Positions 6,285-12,748 of a stretch of DNA of 14,659 nt are shown here, piece by piece; within the stretch, counting starts at the first letter, position 1, and the number at the start of each line of letters is the position of its first letter. This DNA comes from an uncultured Eubacteriales bacterium. Its GTDB lineage: Bacteria > Bacillota > Clostridia > Oscillospirales > Oscillospiraceae. The DNA is taken from assembly GCA_900547405.1 (NCBI GenBank), contig URGL01000061.1, positions 1 to 14,659 of the forward strand, given 5' to 3'. The notes beneath the pieces are model-generated. The model ran no database searches. It worked only from the letters and a program-made list of their open reading frames with translations, and was not told where the DNA came from. Position numbers and translations under genes: made by a program.

Positions 6285-7319
6285 TTATCTCTCCTCCCAG
6301 AATAGTCGAAAGGCGGTGGGCAGGGCAGCAGAGGCCTCCAGTTCCGGAGCCGTCAGCCAGGTGAAGCCCGGGGCTTCCGACTCTGCCTCGGCGTAGATGC
6401 CGGTCATGTCCCAGATGATGTGGGTGAATATGTGCTTGCGGCTGACGGCCTTTTCCAGCTGCTTCGGCTGGATGCCCAGTGCTTCCAGCTCTTTCAGGGC
6501 CTCCTCCGGTGAAAAGCGGCCGGGGATGTTGGGAAACTCCCAGAGCCCTGCCAGAAGCCCTTTGTCTGGCCGCTTTCTCAGGGCGTACCGGTCGCCGCAG
6601 CGCAGGATATAGACGGTCTTCTCCTCCACCCGTTTGGCCCTTTTCTGGGCTTTCACAGGCAGGTCTTTTGCCGTGCCCCGGCGGCAGCCCAGACAAAGGG
6701 CCCGGCATGGACACATTTCACACTGGGGCTCCCGGTTGGGGCCGCACAATGTGGCCCCCAGCTCCATGAGGGCCTGGGTGAAGGCCCCGGCCTCCCTGGG
6801 GTAAACCTCCCCCAGGGCCTGGGTGACCTCCTGCTTTACCTTCGGGTCGTCAATGGGCCGGTCATCGTCCCGGAGCCGGGAAACGAGCCGCAGTACGTTG
6901 CCGTCCACGGCAGGAGTGGGCAGGTCAAAGGCAATGGAGCACACAGCCCCTGCCGTATAGGGGCCGATACCAGGCAGGGCCAGCATGGCCTTGGGATCCG
7001 GGGGAAACCGGCCCCCATAGGCCCCGCACACCGCCTGGGCGCACTTTTTCATGTTCCGCACCCGGCTGTAGTAGCCCAGGCCCTCCCAGAGCTTGTGCAG
7101 GGTGTCGTCATCGCAGTGGGCCAATGCCTGAACCGTTGGCAGGGCCTCCAGGAAGCGGCTGTAGTAGCCCTTCACCGCCTCCACCCGGGTCTGCTGGAGC
7201 ATGATCTCCGACACCCATATCCTGTAAGGGTCCCGGGTCTGCCGCCAGGGAAGGCACCGTTTGTTTTCTTCATACCACCCAAGGACTGCCTGAGGCAGCC
7301 GGGATAACCGTTCGTCCAT
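6285..7319 (-). CDS. mutY: A/G-specific adenine DNA glycosylase MutY
   Basis: MutY removes adenine mispaired with 8-oxoguanine, preventing G-to-T changes. This protein is 344 aa, a normal length. The glycosylase domain has E38 in SEIMLQQTRV, the helix-hairpin-helix LPGIGPYTAGA (115-125) and the catalytic D139 in AVDGNVLR. The [4Fe-4S] cluster cysteines are C192, C200, C203 and C209 (spacing 7-2-5). The C-terminal NUDIX-like domain (about 230-344), which reads the 8-oxoG, includes GLLAGLWEFPN and HIFTHIIW. AAGGAGA lies upstream of the ATG. It is the first gene of a two-gene unit with the PHP phosphoesterase and has its own promoter at 7340-7369. Confidence 0.96.
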   Translation of the reverse strand: MDERLSRLPQAVLGWYEENKRCLPWRQTRDPYRIWVSEIMLQQTRVEAVKGYYSRFLEALPTVQALAHCDDDTLHKLWEGLGYYSRVRNMKKCAQAVCGAYGGRFPPDPKAMLALPGIGPYTAGAVCSIAFDLPTPAVDGNVLRLVSRLRDDDRPIDDPKVKQEVTQALGEVYPREAGAFTQALMELGATLCGPNREPQCEMCPCRALCLGCRRGTAKDLPVKAQKRAKRVEEKTVYILRCGDRYALRKRPDKGLLAGLWEFPNIPGRFSPEEALKELEALGIQPKQLEKAVSRKHIFTHIIWDMTGIYAEAESEAPGFTWLTAPELEASAALPTAFRLFWEER

Positions 7320-7339
7320 AGCCTGTCTCCTTTTTCTCT

Positions 7340-7369
7340 ATTTTACACCACCCGGAAAACCTATGTCAA
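7340..7369 (-). promoter_or_regulatory. Probable promoter of mutY
   Basis: On the minus strand the -35 is TTGACA (7364-7369) and the -10 is TAAAAT (7340-7345), spaced 18 bases. The start point would be close to the AAGGAGA ribosome site, giving a very short leader before the ATG at 7319. Confidence 0.6.
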
Positions 7370-7627
7370 GGGAGGGATGCAGAACTTTCGATTGACGATA
7401 AAAAAATAAATTTTATTTTCAAATTAATAAAGGCGCTGACAAAATACCGGAAGAAAAATGGGAAATGTCCCCTGCATACGCGATAAAGCCCAGGTGAGAG
7501 GATGAAAATTATGACGTATACAGGTACACGGAACTTATATTCGCAAAAAATCAATAGACAAAATAGTCAAAAATTATGTAAAAATTTAGAGGAGTCTCCA
7601 AAAAATATTTTTATACTTACATAATTG

Positions 7628-7656
7628 TTGACTTATTATGAACGATATGATACTGT
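7628..7656 (+). promoter_or_regulatory. Probable promoter of the PTS genes (extended -10)
   Basis: The -35 is TTGACT (7628-7633) and, after 17 bases, the -10 is TACTGT (7651-7656), preceded by TGA, so an extended TGn -10. The hexamer is imperfect but keeps the key T1, A2 and T6. The AT-rich stretch just upstream (about 7605-7627) could act as an UP element. Transcription would start near 7663. Confidence 0.55.
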
Positions 7657-7793
7657 AGGGGTGAAATTGATATTCCGCCGCACATCCCCCCACAGCGCAG
7701 GAGTAAGCCAAAGACGCCAGCACCATCAAGCAACCGCAGGATCGGTGTTTTCTTTTGCCCTTACGCGGCGGCACAGAAAGGAAGGTTTTTCCA

Positions 7794-8279
7794 ATGGGTC
7801 TTTTTTCCAAGCTCTTCGGTCAGAAATACGATGAGATCTGCGCCCCGGTGTCCGGCCAGGCTGTGCCGGTGACGGAGGTCCCCGATCCTACCTTCTCCTC
7901 CGGTATGCTGGGCAACGGCGTCGCCGTGATCCCCTCCGAGGGAAGGATCTGCGCCCCCTGTGACGGCACCGTGGACATGATGTTCGAAACCGGTCACGCC
8001 GTCTCCATGGTTGCCGACTGCGGCGCGGAGGTCCTGGTCCATGTGGGCCTGGAAACCGTAGGCCTCCAGGGCAAGGGCTTTACCGTCCACGCTCAGAACG
8101 GCCAGAAGGTCAAAAAGGGCGACCTGCTCATCGAGGTAGACCTGGATGTGCTGAAGGAGGCGGGCTTGAATCCCATCACTCCCGTGCTCATCTGCAACAG
8201 CGATGATTTTTCGAAGTTTGAGACCGACGTAGGCCACGCCGTCCAGGCGGGGGACGCCGTCATCAAGCTGGCAAAGTAA
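7794..8279 (+). CDS. PTS sugar transporter EIIA, glucose family
   Basis: This is the cytoplasmic EIIA of the glucose/GlcNAc PTS family, 161 aa. It accepts phosphate from HPr and passes it to the EIIB domain of the next gene product. CAPVSGQAVPV (17-26) is the usual N-terminal strand. H68 in FETGHAVSM and the phosphorylated H83 in VLVHVGLETVGLQGKGF are both present, as is the C-terminal pattern of a lipoyl-like EIIA fold. I take the ATG at 7794 (MGLFSKLFG), with AAAGGAAGG upstream; the in-frame TTG at 7755 has no ribosome site. In Firmicutes a free-standing EIIA like this can serve several EIIs; here it lies next to its likely main partner. Confidence 0.94.
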   Translation: MGLFSKLFGQKYDEICAPVSGQAVPVTEVPDPTFSSGMLGNGVAVIPSEGRICAPCDGTVDMMFETGHAVSMVADCGAEVLVHVGLETVGLQGKGFTVHAQNGQKVKKGDLLIEVDLDVLKEAGLNPITPVLICNSDDFSKFETDVGHAVQAGDAVIKLAK

Positions 8280-8291
8280 GTTTTGGCCATA

Positions 8292-8316
8292 AAGACCGTT
8301 GTGGGCCGACGGTCTT
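8292..8316 (+). ncRNA. Intercistronic RNA hairpin 1
   Basis: AAGACCGT and ACGGTCTT form a perfect 8-bp stem with a 9-base loop shortly after the EIIA stop. It is not followed by a T-run (the next bases are AAGAAAA), so it should not terminate transcription. A role in mRNA processing or stability is possible. Confidence 0.5.
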
Positions 8317-8330
8317 AAGAAAATAGGCAT

Positions 8331-8350
8331 GCTGCCGGGAAACCGGCGGC
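8331..8350 (+). ncRNA. Intercistronic RNA hairpin 2 with GAAA tetraloop
   Basis: GCTGCCGG and CCGGCGGC pair over 8 bp (one T-G wobble) around GAAA, a GNRA tetraloop. It ends 12 bases before the AGGAGG of the EIICB gene. It could protect the 5' end of a processed EIICB message or tune its translation; this is inference from structure alone. Confidence 0.5.
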
Positions 8351-8377
8351 AAGAAGAATCGAAGGAGGATTTTTTCT

Positions 8378-9847
8378 ATGATGAAAACTCTGCAGAAGCT
8401 CGGCAAGGCTCTGATGCTGCCTGTCGCCGTGCTTCCCATCTGCGGCATTCTGATGGGTCTGGGCTACGCCCTGGCTCCCGCCGTCATGGGCGCTCCCGGC
8501 GCTACTGAAGGCTTCGCTTACGTACTGGGCTTCTTCCTGATCAAAGCAGGCGCCGCCCTGATCGACAACATGGCTCTCCTGTTCGCCATCGGCGTGGCCG
8601 TAGGCCTGGCCGAGGAGAGCGACGGCACCGCTGGTCTGGCCGGTCTGGTTTCCTGGCTGATGATCACGAACCTGCTGTCCACCGGCGTGGTCAGCGTCAT
8701 CGCCCCCGGCATGATGGCTTCCGAAGTCAACGCCGTGGCTTTCTCCAAGATCGCCAACCCCTTCACCGGCATTCTGTCCGGTATCATCGGCGCTACCTGC
8801 TACAACAAGTTCAAGAACACCAAGCTGCCTGACGTGCTGGCCTTCTTCGGCGGCAAGCACTCCGTTGCTATCGTCACCGGCCTCGTGTCCATCGTTGTTT
8901 CCGCCATCCTGCTGTTCGTGTGGCCCGTGGTCTTCGGCGTTCTGGTTGCCATCGGCAACGGCATCAAGGGTCTGGGCGTTGTCGGTGTTGGCCTGTATGC
9001 CTTCCTGAACCGTCTGCTGATCCCCACCGGCCTGCATCACGCTCTGAACAACGTGTTCTGGTTCGACACCATCGGTCTGGGCGACCTGTCCCACTTCTGG
9101 GCTGGCGAGACCTCTGCGGATGTGGGCTGGAGCCTCGGCATGTACATGTCCGGCTTCTTCCCCTGCATGATGTTCGGTATCGCCGGTGCTGCGCTGGCCA
9201 TGGTCCGCACCGCTAAGAACAAGAAGGCTGCCATCGGTCTGGTCCTGTCCGCTGCCATCTGCGCTTTCGTCTGCGGCGTCACCGAGCCGTTCGAGTTCGG
9301 CTTCATGTTCCTGTGCTTCCCGCTGTACATTGTCTACTCTGCTCTGTACGGCATCTTCACCGTCATCACCTACTACTCCGGCTTCCGTGCTGGCTTCTGC
9401 TTCTCTGCCGGTGCCACCGACCTCGTGTTCTCCGCTTCCCTGCCCGCAGCTGCTAAGACTTGGATGATCATTCCTCTGGGCATCGCTGCTTTCGTCGTGT
9501 TCTACGCTGTGTTCTACTTCGCCATCACCAAGTTCGACCTGAAGACCCCCGGCCGTGAGGACGAGGACGCTGAAGAGGCCGAGAAGAAGGTGACGCTGGC
9601 CAACAACAACTACACCGAAGTTGCTTCTGGTGTGCTGAAGGCCATCGGCGGCAAGGCAAACGTCTCCAGCGTGGACTACTGCGCTACCCGTCTGCGCTTC
9701 ACCATCAAGGACTACACGCAGGTCGATGAAAAGGCTGTCAAGGCTGCTGGCGCTGCCGGCGTCATCCGCCCCGACAAGAACACCTGTCAGGTCATCATCG
9801 GCACCAAGGTCCAGTTCGTGTACGACGAGCTGAAGAAGATGCTGTAA
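8378..9847 (+). CDS. nagE: PTS EIICB, glucose/N-acetylglucosamine family (NagE-like)
   Basis: This is a 489-aa membrane transporter that imports and phosphorylates an amino sugar. The EIIC domain (about 1-385) is polytopic and contains LNRLLIPTGLHHALNNVFWF (210-229), the GETSADVG loop and the GVTEPFEF substrate motif (300-307, the GITE motif of the family). A charged, Glu-rich linker (391-405) leads to the EIIB domain, where C435 in VDYCATRLRFTIKD is the phosphorylated cysteine. The domain order C-B without EIIA fits the separate EIIA gene 98 bases upstream. GlcNAc specificity, and so the symbol, is inferred from nagB and nagA downstream; glucose remains possible. Codon use is highly biased (CTG, GGC, ATC, GCT), suggesting high expression. 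AGGAGG lies 9 bases before the first of two adjacent ATGs. Confidence 0.9.
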   Translation: MMKTLQKLGKALMLPVAVLPICGILMGLGYALAPAVMGAPGATEGFAYVLGFFLIKAGAALIDNMALLFAIGVAVGLAEESDGTAGLAGLVSWLMITNLLSTGVVSVIAPGMMASEVNAVAFSKIANPFTGILSGIIGATCYNKFKNTKLPDVLAFFGGKHSVAIVTGLVSIVVSAILLFVWPVVFGVLVAIGNGIKGLGVVGVGLYAFLNRLLIPTGLHHALNNVFWFDTIGLGDLSHFWAGETSADVGWSLGMYMSGFFPCMMFGIAGAALAMVRTAKNKKAAIGLVLSAAICAFVCGVTEPFEFGFMFLCFPLYIVYSALYGIFTVITYYSGFRAGFCFSAGATDLVFSASLPAAAKTWMIIPLGIAAFVVFYAVFYFAITKFDLKTPGREDEDAEEAEKKVTLANNNYTEVASGVLKAIGGKANVSSVDYCATRLRFTIKDYTQVDEKAVKAAGAAGVIRPDKNTCQVIIGTKVQFVYDELKKML

Positions 9848-9903
9848 GTGCATTTCTGAATTGCAATCTGCGGAAGTCTGGTTGATTCCGCATCTGTTCC
9901 CAT

Positions 9904-9953
9904 GGGCCGCTGAGGGCGGGCGTTTACGCCCATCCCCGGCGGCCCTCTTTTTT
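9904..9953 (+). terminator. Intrinsic terminator after the PTS genes
   Basis: GGGCCGC (9904-9910) pairs with GCGGCCC (9939-9945) around an inner GGGCG-TTTA-CGCCC hairpin, followed by TCTTTTTT. A smaller hairpin (TGCGGAA/TTCCGCA, 9869-9892) precedes it. It separates PTS transcription from nagB. Confidence 0.9.
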
Positions 9954-9960
9954 GTTCACA

Positions 9961-9994
9961 CAAAAGCGTTTTCTGGAAACCGAAAGCGTGTTAT
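9961..9994. promoter_or_regulatory. Two cre-like sites at the nagB promoter
   Basis: CAAAAGCGTTTTCT (9961-9974) matches 11 of 14 positions of the Bacillus cre form TGAAAGCGTTTTCA. CGAAAGCGTGTTAT (9981-9994) matches 10 of 14. The shared AAAGCGT cores are exactly 20 bases apart, so on the same face of the helix. They cover the -35 region and reach the -10, where CcpA binding would repress. Confidence 0.45.
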
Positions 9995-9997
9995 ACT
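9989..9997 (+). promoter_or_regulatory. Extended -10 promoter of nagB
   Basis: TGT followed by TATACT (9992-9997) forms an extended -10. The -35 position (TTTTCT, 9969-9974, 17-base spacing) is poor, as is common with extended -10 promoters. Transcription would begin about 25 bases before the nagB ATG. Confidence 0.7.
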
Positions 9998-10030
9998 AGG
10001 GTCAATGAAAAAAATCAGGAGGTTCCCATT

Positions 10031-10759
10031 ATGAAGATCATTCGTGCAAAGGATTATAAGGATATGTCCCGCAAGGCTGCCAACATCATCTCCGCGCAGG
10101 TCATTATGAAGCCGAACTGCGTGCTGGGTCTGGCGACCGGCGGCACCCCGGTGGGCGCGTATGCACAGCTGGTGGAGTGGTACAACAAGGGCGACATCGA
10201 CTTCTCCGAAGTCACCACCGTCAACCTCGACGAGTACCGCGGTCTGCCCAAGGAGCACCCGGAAAGCTATTGGAGCTTCATGCACAAGAATCTGTTCGAC
10301 CATGTGAACATCCGCCCCGAAGCGATCCACCTGCCCGACGGCACCAACCCCGACGCGGCAGACGCCTGCGCCAAGTACAACGAGATCATCCACGGCGTCG
10401 GCGGCATCGACCTGCAGCTGCTGGGCCTTGGCCCCAACGGCCACATCGGCTTCAACGAGCCGGGCGAAGCCTTTGAGCTGGAGACCCACTGCGTTGACCT
10501 GACCCCCGCCACCATCGAGGCCAACAAGCGCTTCTTTGACGGCAACGAGAACCTTGTGCCCAAACAGGCCTACACCATGGGCATCAAGACCATCATGCAG
10601 GCCCGCAAGGTGCTGGTGGTGGCCAACGGTCTGGCCAAGGCCAAGGCCGTCAAGGCCGTTGTGTCCGGCCCCGTCACCCCGGAGTGCCCGGGTTCCATCC
10701 TCCAGATGCACCCCGACTGCATTCTGGTCGCCGATGAAGAGGCACTGAGCCTTCTTTAA
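10031..10759 (+). CDS. nagB: Glucosamine-6-phosphate deaminase NagB
   Basis: NagB converts glucosamine-6-phosphate to fructose-6-phosphate and ammonia in the cytoplasm. This 242-aa protein has the short length of Gram-positive enzymes, lacking the extra C-terminal tail of E. coli NagB. The phosphate loop is GLATGGTPVG (33-42). The catalytic base D67 is in NLDEYRGL, and H138 and E143 are in GLGPNGHIGFNEPG (132-145). N136 stands where E. coli has the ring-opening aspartate; I recall Asn here in other Firmicutes NagB proteins but cannot check it. AGGAGG lies 7 bases before the ATG. It has its own promoter, so it can be regulated apart from the PTS genes. Confidence 0.96.
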   Translation: MKIIRAKDYKDMSRKAANIISAQVIMKPNCVLGLATGGTPVGAYAQLVEWYNKGDIDFSEVTTVNLDEYRGLPKEHPESYWSFMHKNLFDHVNIRPEAIHLPDGTNPDAADACAKYNEIIHGVGGIDLQLLGLGPNGHIGFNEPGEAFELETHCVDLTPATIEANKRFFDGNENLVPKQAYTMGIKTIMQARKVLVVANGLAKAKAVKAVVSGPVTPECPGSILQMHPDCILVADEEALSLL

Positions 10760-10765
10760 GGAATA

Positions 10766-10901
10766 AACCTCTCCGTCATCGCTTACGCGATGCCACCTCC
10801 CCTACTGAGGGGAGGCCTTGGCAGTCGGATGAAGCTTGCTGGATACGCCAGAGGCTCCCCTATTAGGGGAGCTGGCAAGCCGAAGGCTTGACTGAGAGGT
10901 T
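10766..10901. repeat. Composite palindromic element between nagB and nagA
   Basis: The element is bounded by inverted ends AACCTCTCCGTCA and TGACTGAGAGGTT (12 of 13 paired). Inside are four hairpins: CATCGC-TTAC-GCGATG, CTCCCC/GGGGAG, CTCCCCTA-T-TAGGGGAG and CAAGCC-GAA-GGCTTG. The whole 136-base unit ends directly against the GGAGG of nagA. It belongs to a different repeat family from the copies at 2321 and 3652. It encodes nothing I can support and could be a non-autonomous mobile element. Confidence 0.75.
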
Positions 10902-10915
10902 GGAGGAACGAGCAT

Positions 10916-12043
10916 ATGATCATCAAGAACGCAAAAATCTATACCCCCCGCCACACCTTTGAGGAGGGGAACCTCTTCATCCGCGATGGCCGCATCGTGC
11001 CGTTCGCCCAGCCCGAAGAGGGCGAGGAGGTCGTGGACGCGGCCGGGGCCTATGCCCTGCCGGGTCTGGTGGATATCCACTTCCACGGGGCTATGGGCAA
11101 GGACTTCTGCGACGGCAGCGAAGAAGCCATCCAGACCCTTGCTGACTTCGAGGCCAGCAAAGGCGTGCTGGCCATCTGCCCCGCGACCATGACCTTCTCG
11201 GAAGAGATCCTGAACAACGTCATGGATGCCGCCGCCGCCCACAAAAACGGCAAGGGCGCGGACCTTGTGGGCATCAACATGGAAGGCCCCTTCATCAGCC
11301 CGAAGAAGGTGGGCGCCCAGAACCCGGAGTACCTCCACCCCGCCGATGTGGGGATGTTCCGCCGCTTGCAGGAGCGGTCGGGCGGCCTGATCAAGCTGGT
11401 GGATGTTGCCCCGGAGGAGCCGGGCGCACTGGACTTCATCAAGGAGTGCCACGAGGAAGTGCGCATCTCCATCGCCCACACCTGCACCAGCTACGATACC
11501 GCCCTCGCGGCCTTTGACGCCGGTGCCACCCACATGACCCACCTGTACAACGCCATGCCCGGCATCACCCACCGGGAGCCCGGCCCCATCATTGCGGCGC
11601 TGGAACGGGGCGCGGAGGTGGAGCTCATCACCGACAATGTCCACATCCACCCGGCCATGGTGCGGTTTACCTTCAACACCTTCGGGGATGACCATGTTAT
11701 CCTGATCGCCGACAGCATGATGGCCTGCGGCCTGCCCGACGGCCAGTACAGCCTGGGCGGTCAGGCGGTCACGGTCAGCGGCCCCCGCGCCACCCTGACC
11801 GAGCACCCCGGCACCATTGCGGGCAGTGCCACCTGCCTGTACGACTGCATGAAGCGTGCCGTGCTGGAAATGAACGTCCCGCTGGAAAGCGCTGTCCGCG
11901 CCGCCAGCGAAAACCCCGCCAAGAGCATTGGCATCGACAACGACTATGGCAGCCTGAGCGCCGGACGGTACGGCAACGTGATTCTGGCCGACGAAGCGCT
12001 CAACATCAAGGCTGTCATCCAGAAAGGAATCCGCATCCTATGA
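10916..12043 (+). CDS. nagA: N-acetylglucosamine-6-phosphate deacetylase NagA
   Basis: NagA hydrolyses GlcNAc-6-phosphate to glucosamine-6-phosphate and acetate, feeding NagB. It is 375 aa, normal for this amidohydrolase family. Motifs: GLVDIHFHG (50-58, H55/H57), NMEGPFIS with metal ligand E123, H188 in ISIAHT, H209 in THMTHLYNAMPG, the substrate-contacting DNVHIHP (240-246), and the catalytic D266 in LIADSMMACGLPDG. GGAGG lies 9 bases before the ATG, immediately after the composite repeat. It is probably on the nagB transcript, since no promoter or T-run terminator is evident in the 156-base spacer, although the repeat could influence read-through. Confidence 0.96.
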   Translation: MIIKNAKIYTPRHTFEEGNLFIRDGRIVPFAQPEEGEEVVDAAGAYALPGLVDIHFHGAMGKDFCDGSEEAIQTLADFEASKGVLAICPATMTFSEEILNNVMDAAAAHKNGKGADLVGINMEGPFISPKKVGAQNPEYLHPADVGMFRRLQERSGGLIKLVDVAPEEPGALDFIKECHEEVRISIAHTCTSYDTALAAFDAGATHMTHLYNAMPGITHREPGPIIAALERGAEVELITDNVHIHPAMVRFTFNTFGDDHVILIADSMMACGLPDGQYSLGGQAVTVSGPRATLTEHPGTIAGSATCLYDCMKRAVLEMNVPLESAVRAASENPAKSIGIDNDYGSLSAGRYGNVILADEALNIKAVIQKGIRIL

Positions 12044-12642
12044 ACCCCGTGACCCTGACATGGCGGCTGCTGACCGCTGACGAACTGACCCGCGTGTACC
12101 TCCACGAGATGTGCAGGGATTTCCCCCAGAGCGAGCGGAAGCCGCTGAGCATGATCCTGACCAGCGAAGCCGCCGGGACTGCCCACACATGGGGTGTTTT
12201 TGACGGCGAGGCGCTGGCGGCGTATCTGCTGATGGTGCGGCCCGTGGGCTGTGCCATGAGCCAGTTGGACTATTTCGCCGTTCTGCCCCAATACCGGGCG
12301 GCAGGGCTCGGCGCGGCCCTGCTGGCCGAGCTGCCCAGCCACGAAAACGGCGCGTCCGCCATCCTCATTGAGGCCGAGTGCCCCGAAAAGGCCGAGGACG
12401 AAGCCATGGCCGTCCGCCGCTTGGGCTTCTACGCCCGCTGCGGCGCACAGGACGTCGGCTGGACCGAACACCTCTTCGACGCATGGTTCCGGGTGCTGGT
12501 GCTGCCCTGCGGCTCCCGCACTCCGGACGCCGAAACCACCGTGCAGGGTCTCGTGGACTGCTACCGCCGCACCATGGGAGAACCCCAGTGGAGAAAGTAC
12601 GTCACCTTCTACCGCCCCGATGGGTCTACGGCGCAGTTCTGA
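12040..12642 (+). CDS. GNAT-family N-acetyltransferase coupled to nagA
   Basis: This is a 200-aa protein with the acetyl-CoA-binding motif A of GNAT enzymes: LDYFAVLPQYRAAGLGAALL (76-95), with the pyrophosphate loop Q84-Y-R-A-A-G-L-G91. The N-terminal third (VYLHEMCRDFPQSERKPLSM) and the aromatic C-terminus are not a subfamily I recognise. The ATG overlaps the nagA TGA as ATGA, and the ribosome site AAAGGA is inside nagA, so translation is coupled. The acceptor is unknown. Its place in an amino-sugar operon makes a hexosamine or hexosamine phosphate, or acetyl control of a pathway enzyme, worth testing, but the sequence does not show this. Confidence 0.85.
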   Translation: MNPVTLTWRLLTADELTRVYLHEMCRDFPQSERKPLSMILTSEAAGTAHTWGVFDGEALAAYLLMVRPVGCAMSQLDYFAVLPQYRAAGLGAALLAELPSHENGASAILIEAECPEKAEDEAMAVRRLGFYARCGAQDVGWTEHLFDAWFRVLVLPCGSRTPDAETTVQGLVDCYRRTMGEPQWRKYVTFYRPDGSTAQF

Positions 12643-12664
12643 CCCCGAAATCCCAAATCCCCCG

Positions 12665-12702
12665 CCGCCCGCCTGTACGCTGTGTACAGACGGGCGGTTT
12701 TT
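12665..12702 (+). terminator. Intrinsic terminator of the nagB-nagA-GNAT operon
   Basis: CCGCCCG (12665-12671) pairs with CGGGCGG (12691-12697) and an inner TGTAC pairs with GTACA, followed by TTTTT. It lies 23 bases after the GNAT stop. Confidence 0.9.
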
Positions 12703-12718
12703 ACTGAAAAAAAGAGAC

Positions 12719-12747
12719 TTGACAGAACGAAAGAATATGGGTATTCT
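12719..12747 (+). promoter_or_regulatory. Promoter of the small-lipoprotein operon
   Basis: The -35 TTGACA (12719-12724) and -10 TATTCT (12742-12747) are spaced exactly 17 bases. The start point would be near 12754, giving a leader of about 55 bases to the ATG at 12809. Confidence 0.7.
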
Positions 12748-12748
12748 T
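12731..12748. promoter_or_regulatory. Perfect 7-bp dyad overlapping the -10
   Basis: AAGAATA-TGGG-TATTCTT is a perfect inverted repeat whose right arm contains the -10 hexamer. The -35 segment CTTGACAGA recurs at 12746-12754 directly after the dyad. The arrangement suggests a repressor site, with no regulator gene in view. Confidence 0.45.

Larger units (their letters stand above)
7320..7793. other. AT-rich divergent intergenic region between mutY and the PTS genes
   Basis: This 474-base spacer is strikingly AT-rich from about 7370 to 7660 against a GC-rich background. It holds the mutY promoter on the minus strand, an AT dyad (AAAATAAA-T-TTTATTTT, 7403-7419), a series of A-tracts at 7545-7605, and the PTS promoter with a leader of about 130 bases on the plus strand. 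A 40-codon ATG frame at 7502-7624 has only a weak ribosome site and I do not call it as a gene. No terminator, tRNA or recognisable riboswitch is visible. Confidence 0.7.

Noticed and set aside
6283..6714. N-terminal extension of the PHP gene into mutY
   Set aside because: The conserved PHP N-terminus MFDYHIHS starts at 6282 with a good ribosome site. The extension is a Pro/Gly/Arg-rich out-of-frame reading of mutY.
7366..7554. A 62-codon minus-strand frame in the AT-rich spacer
   Set aside because: The start would be TTG without a ribosome site, it covers the mutY -35, and the hydrophobic Phe/Ile-rich product is what AT-rich DNA gives by chance.
8292..8316. Hairpin after EIIA as an intrinsic terminator
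   Set aside because: The stem is followed by A-rich, not T-rich, sequence, and the EIICB gene depends on the same transcript.
8315..9853. A 512-codon minus-strand open frame over the PTS EIICB gene
   Set aside because: The EIICB frame has the full set of domains and the active-site cysteine. The antisense product is Gly/Asp/His/Gln-rich, as expected from strong codon bias on the other strand.
10427..10465. Loss of the catalytic Asp in NagB (N136)
   Set aside because: All other active-site residues are intact, and I recall Asn at this place in other Firmicutes NagB proteins, so I do not treat it as inactivating. An alignment would settle it.
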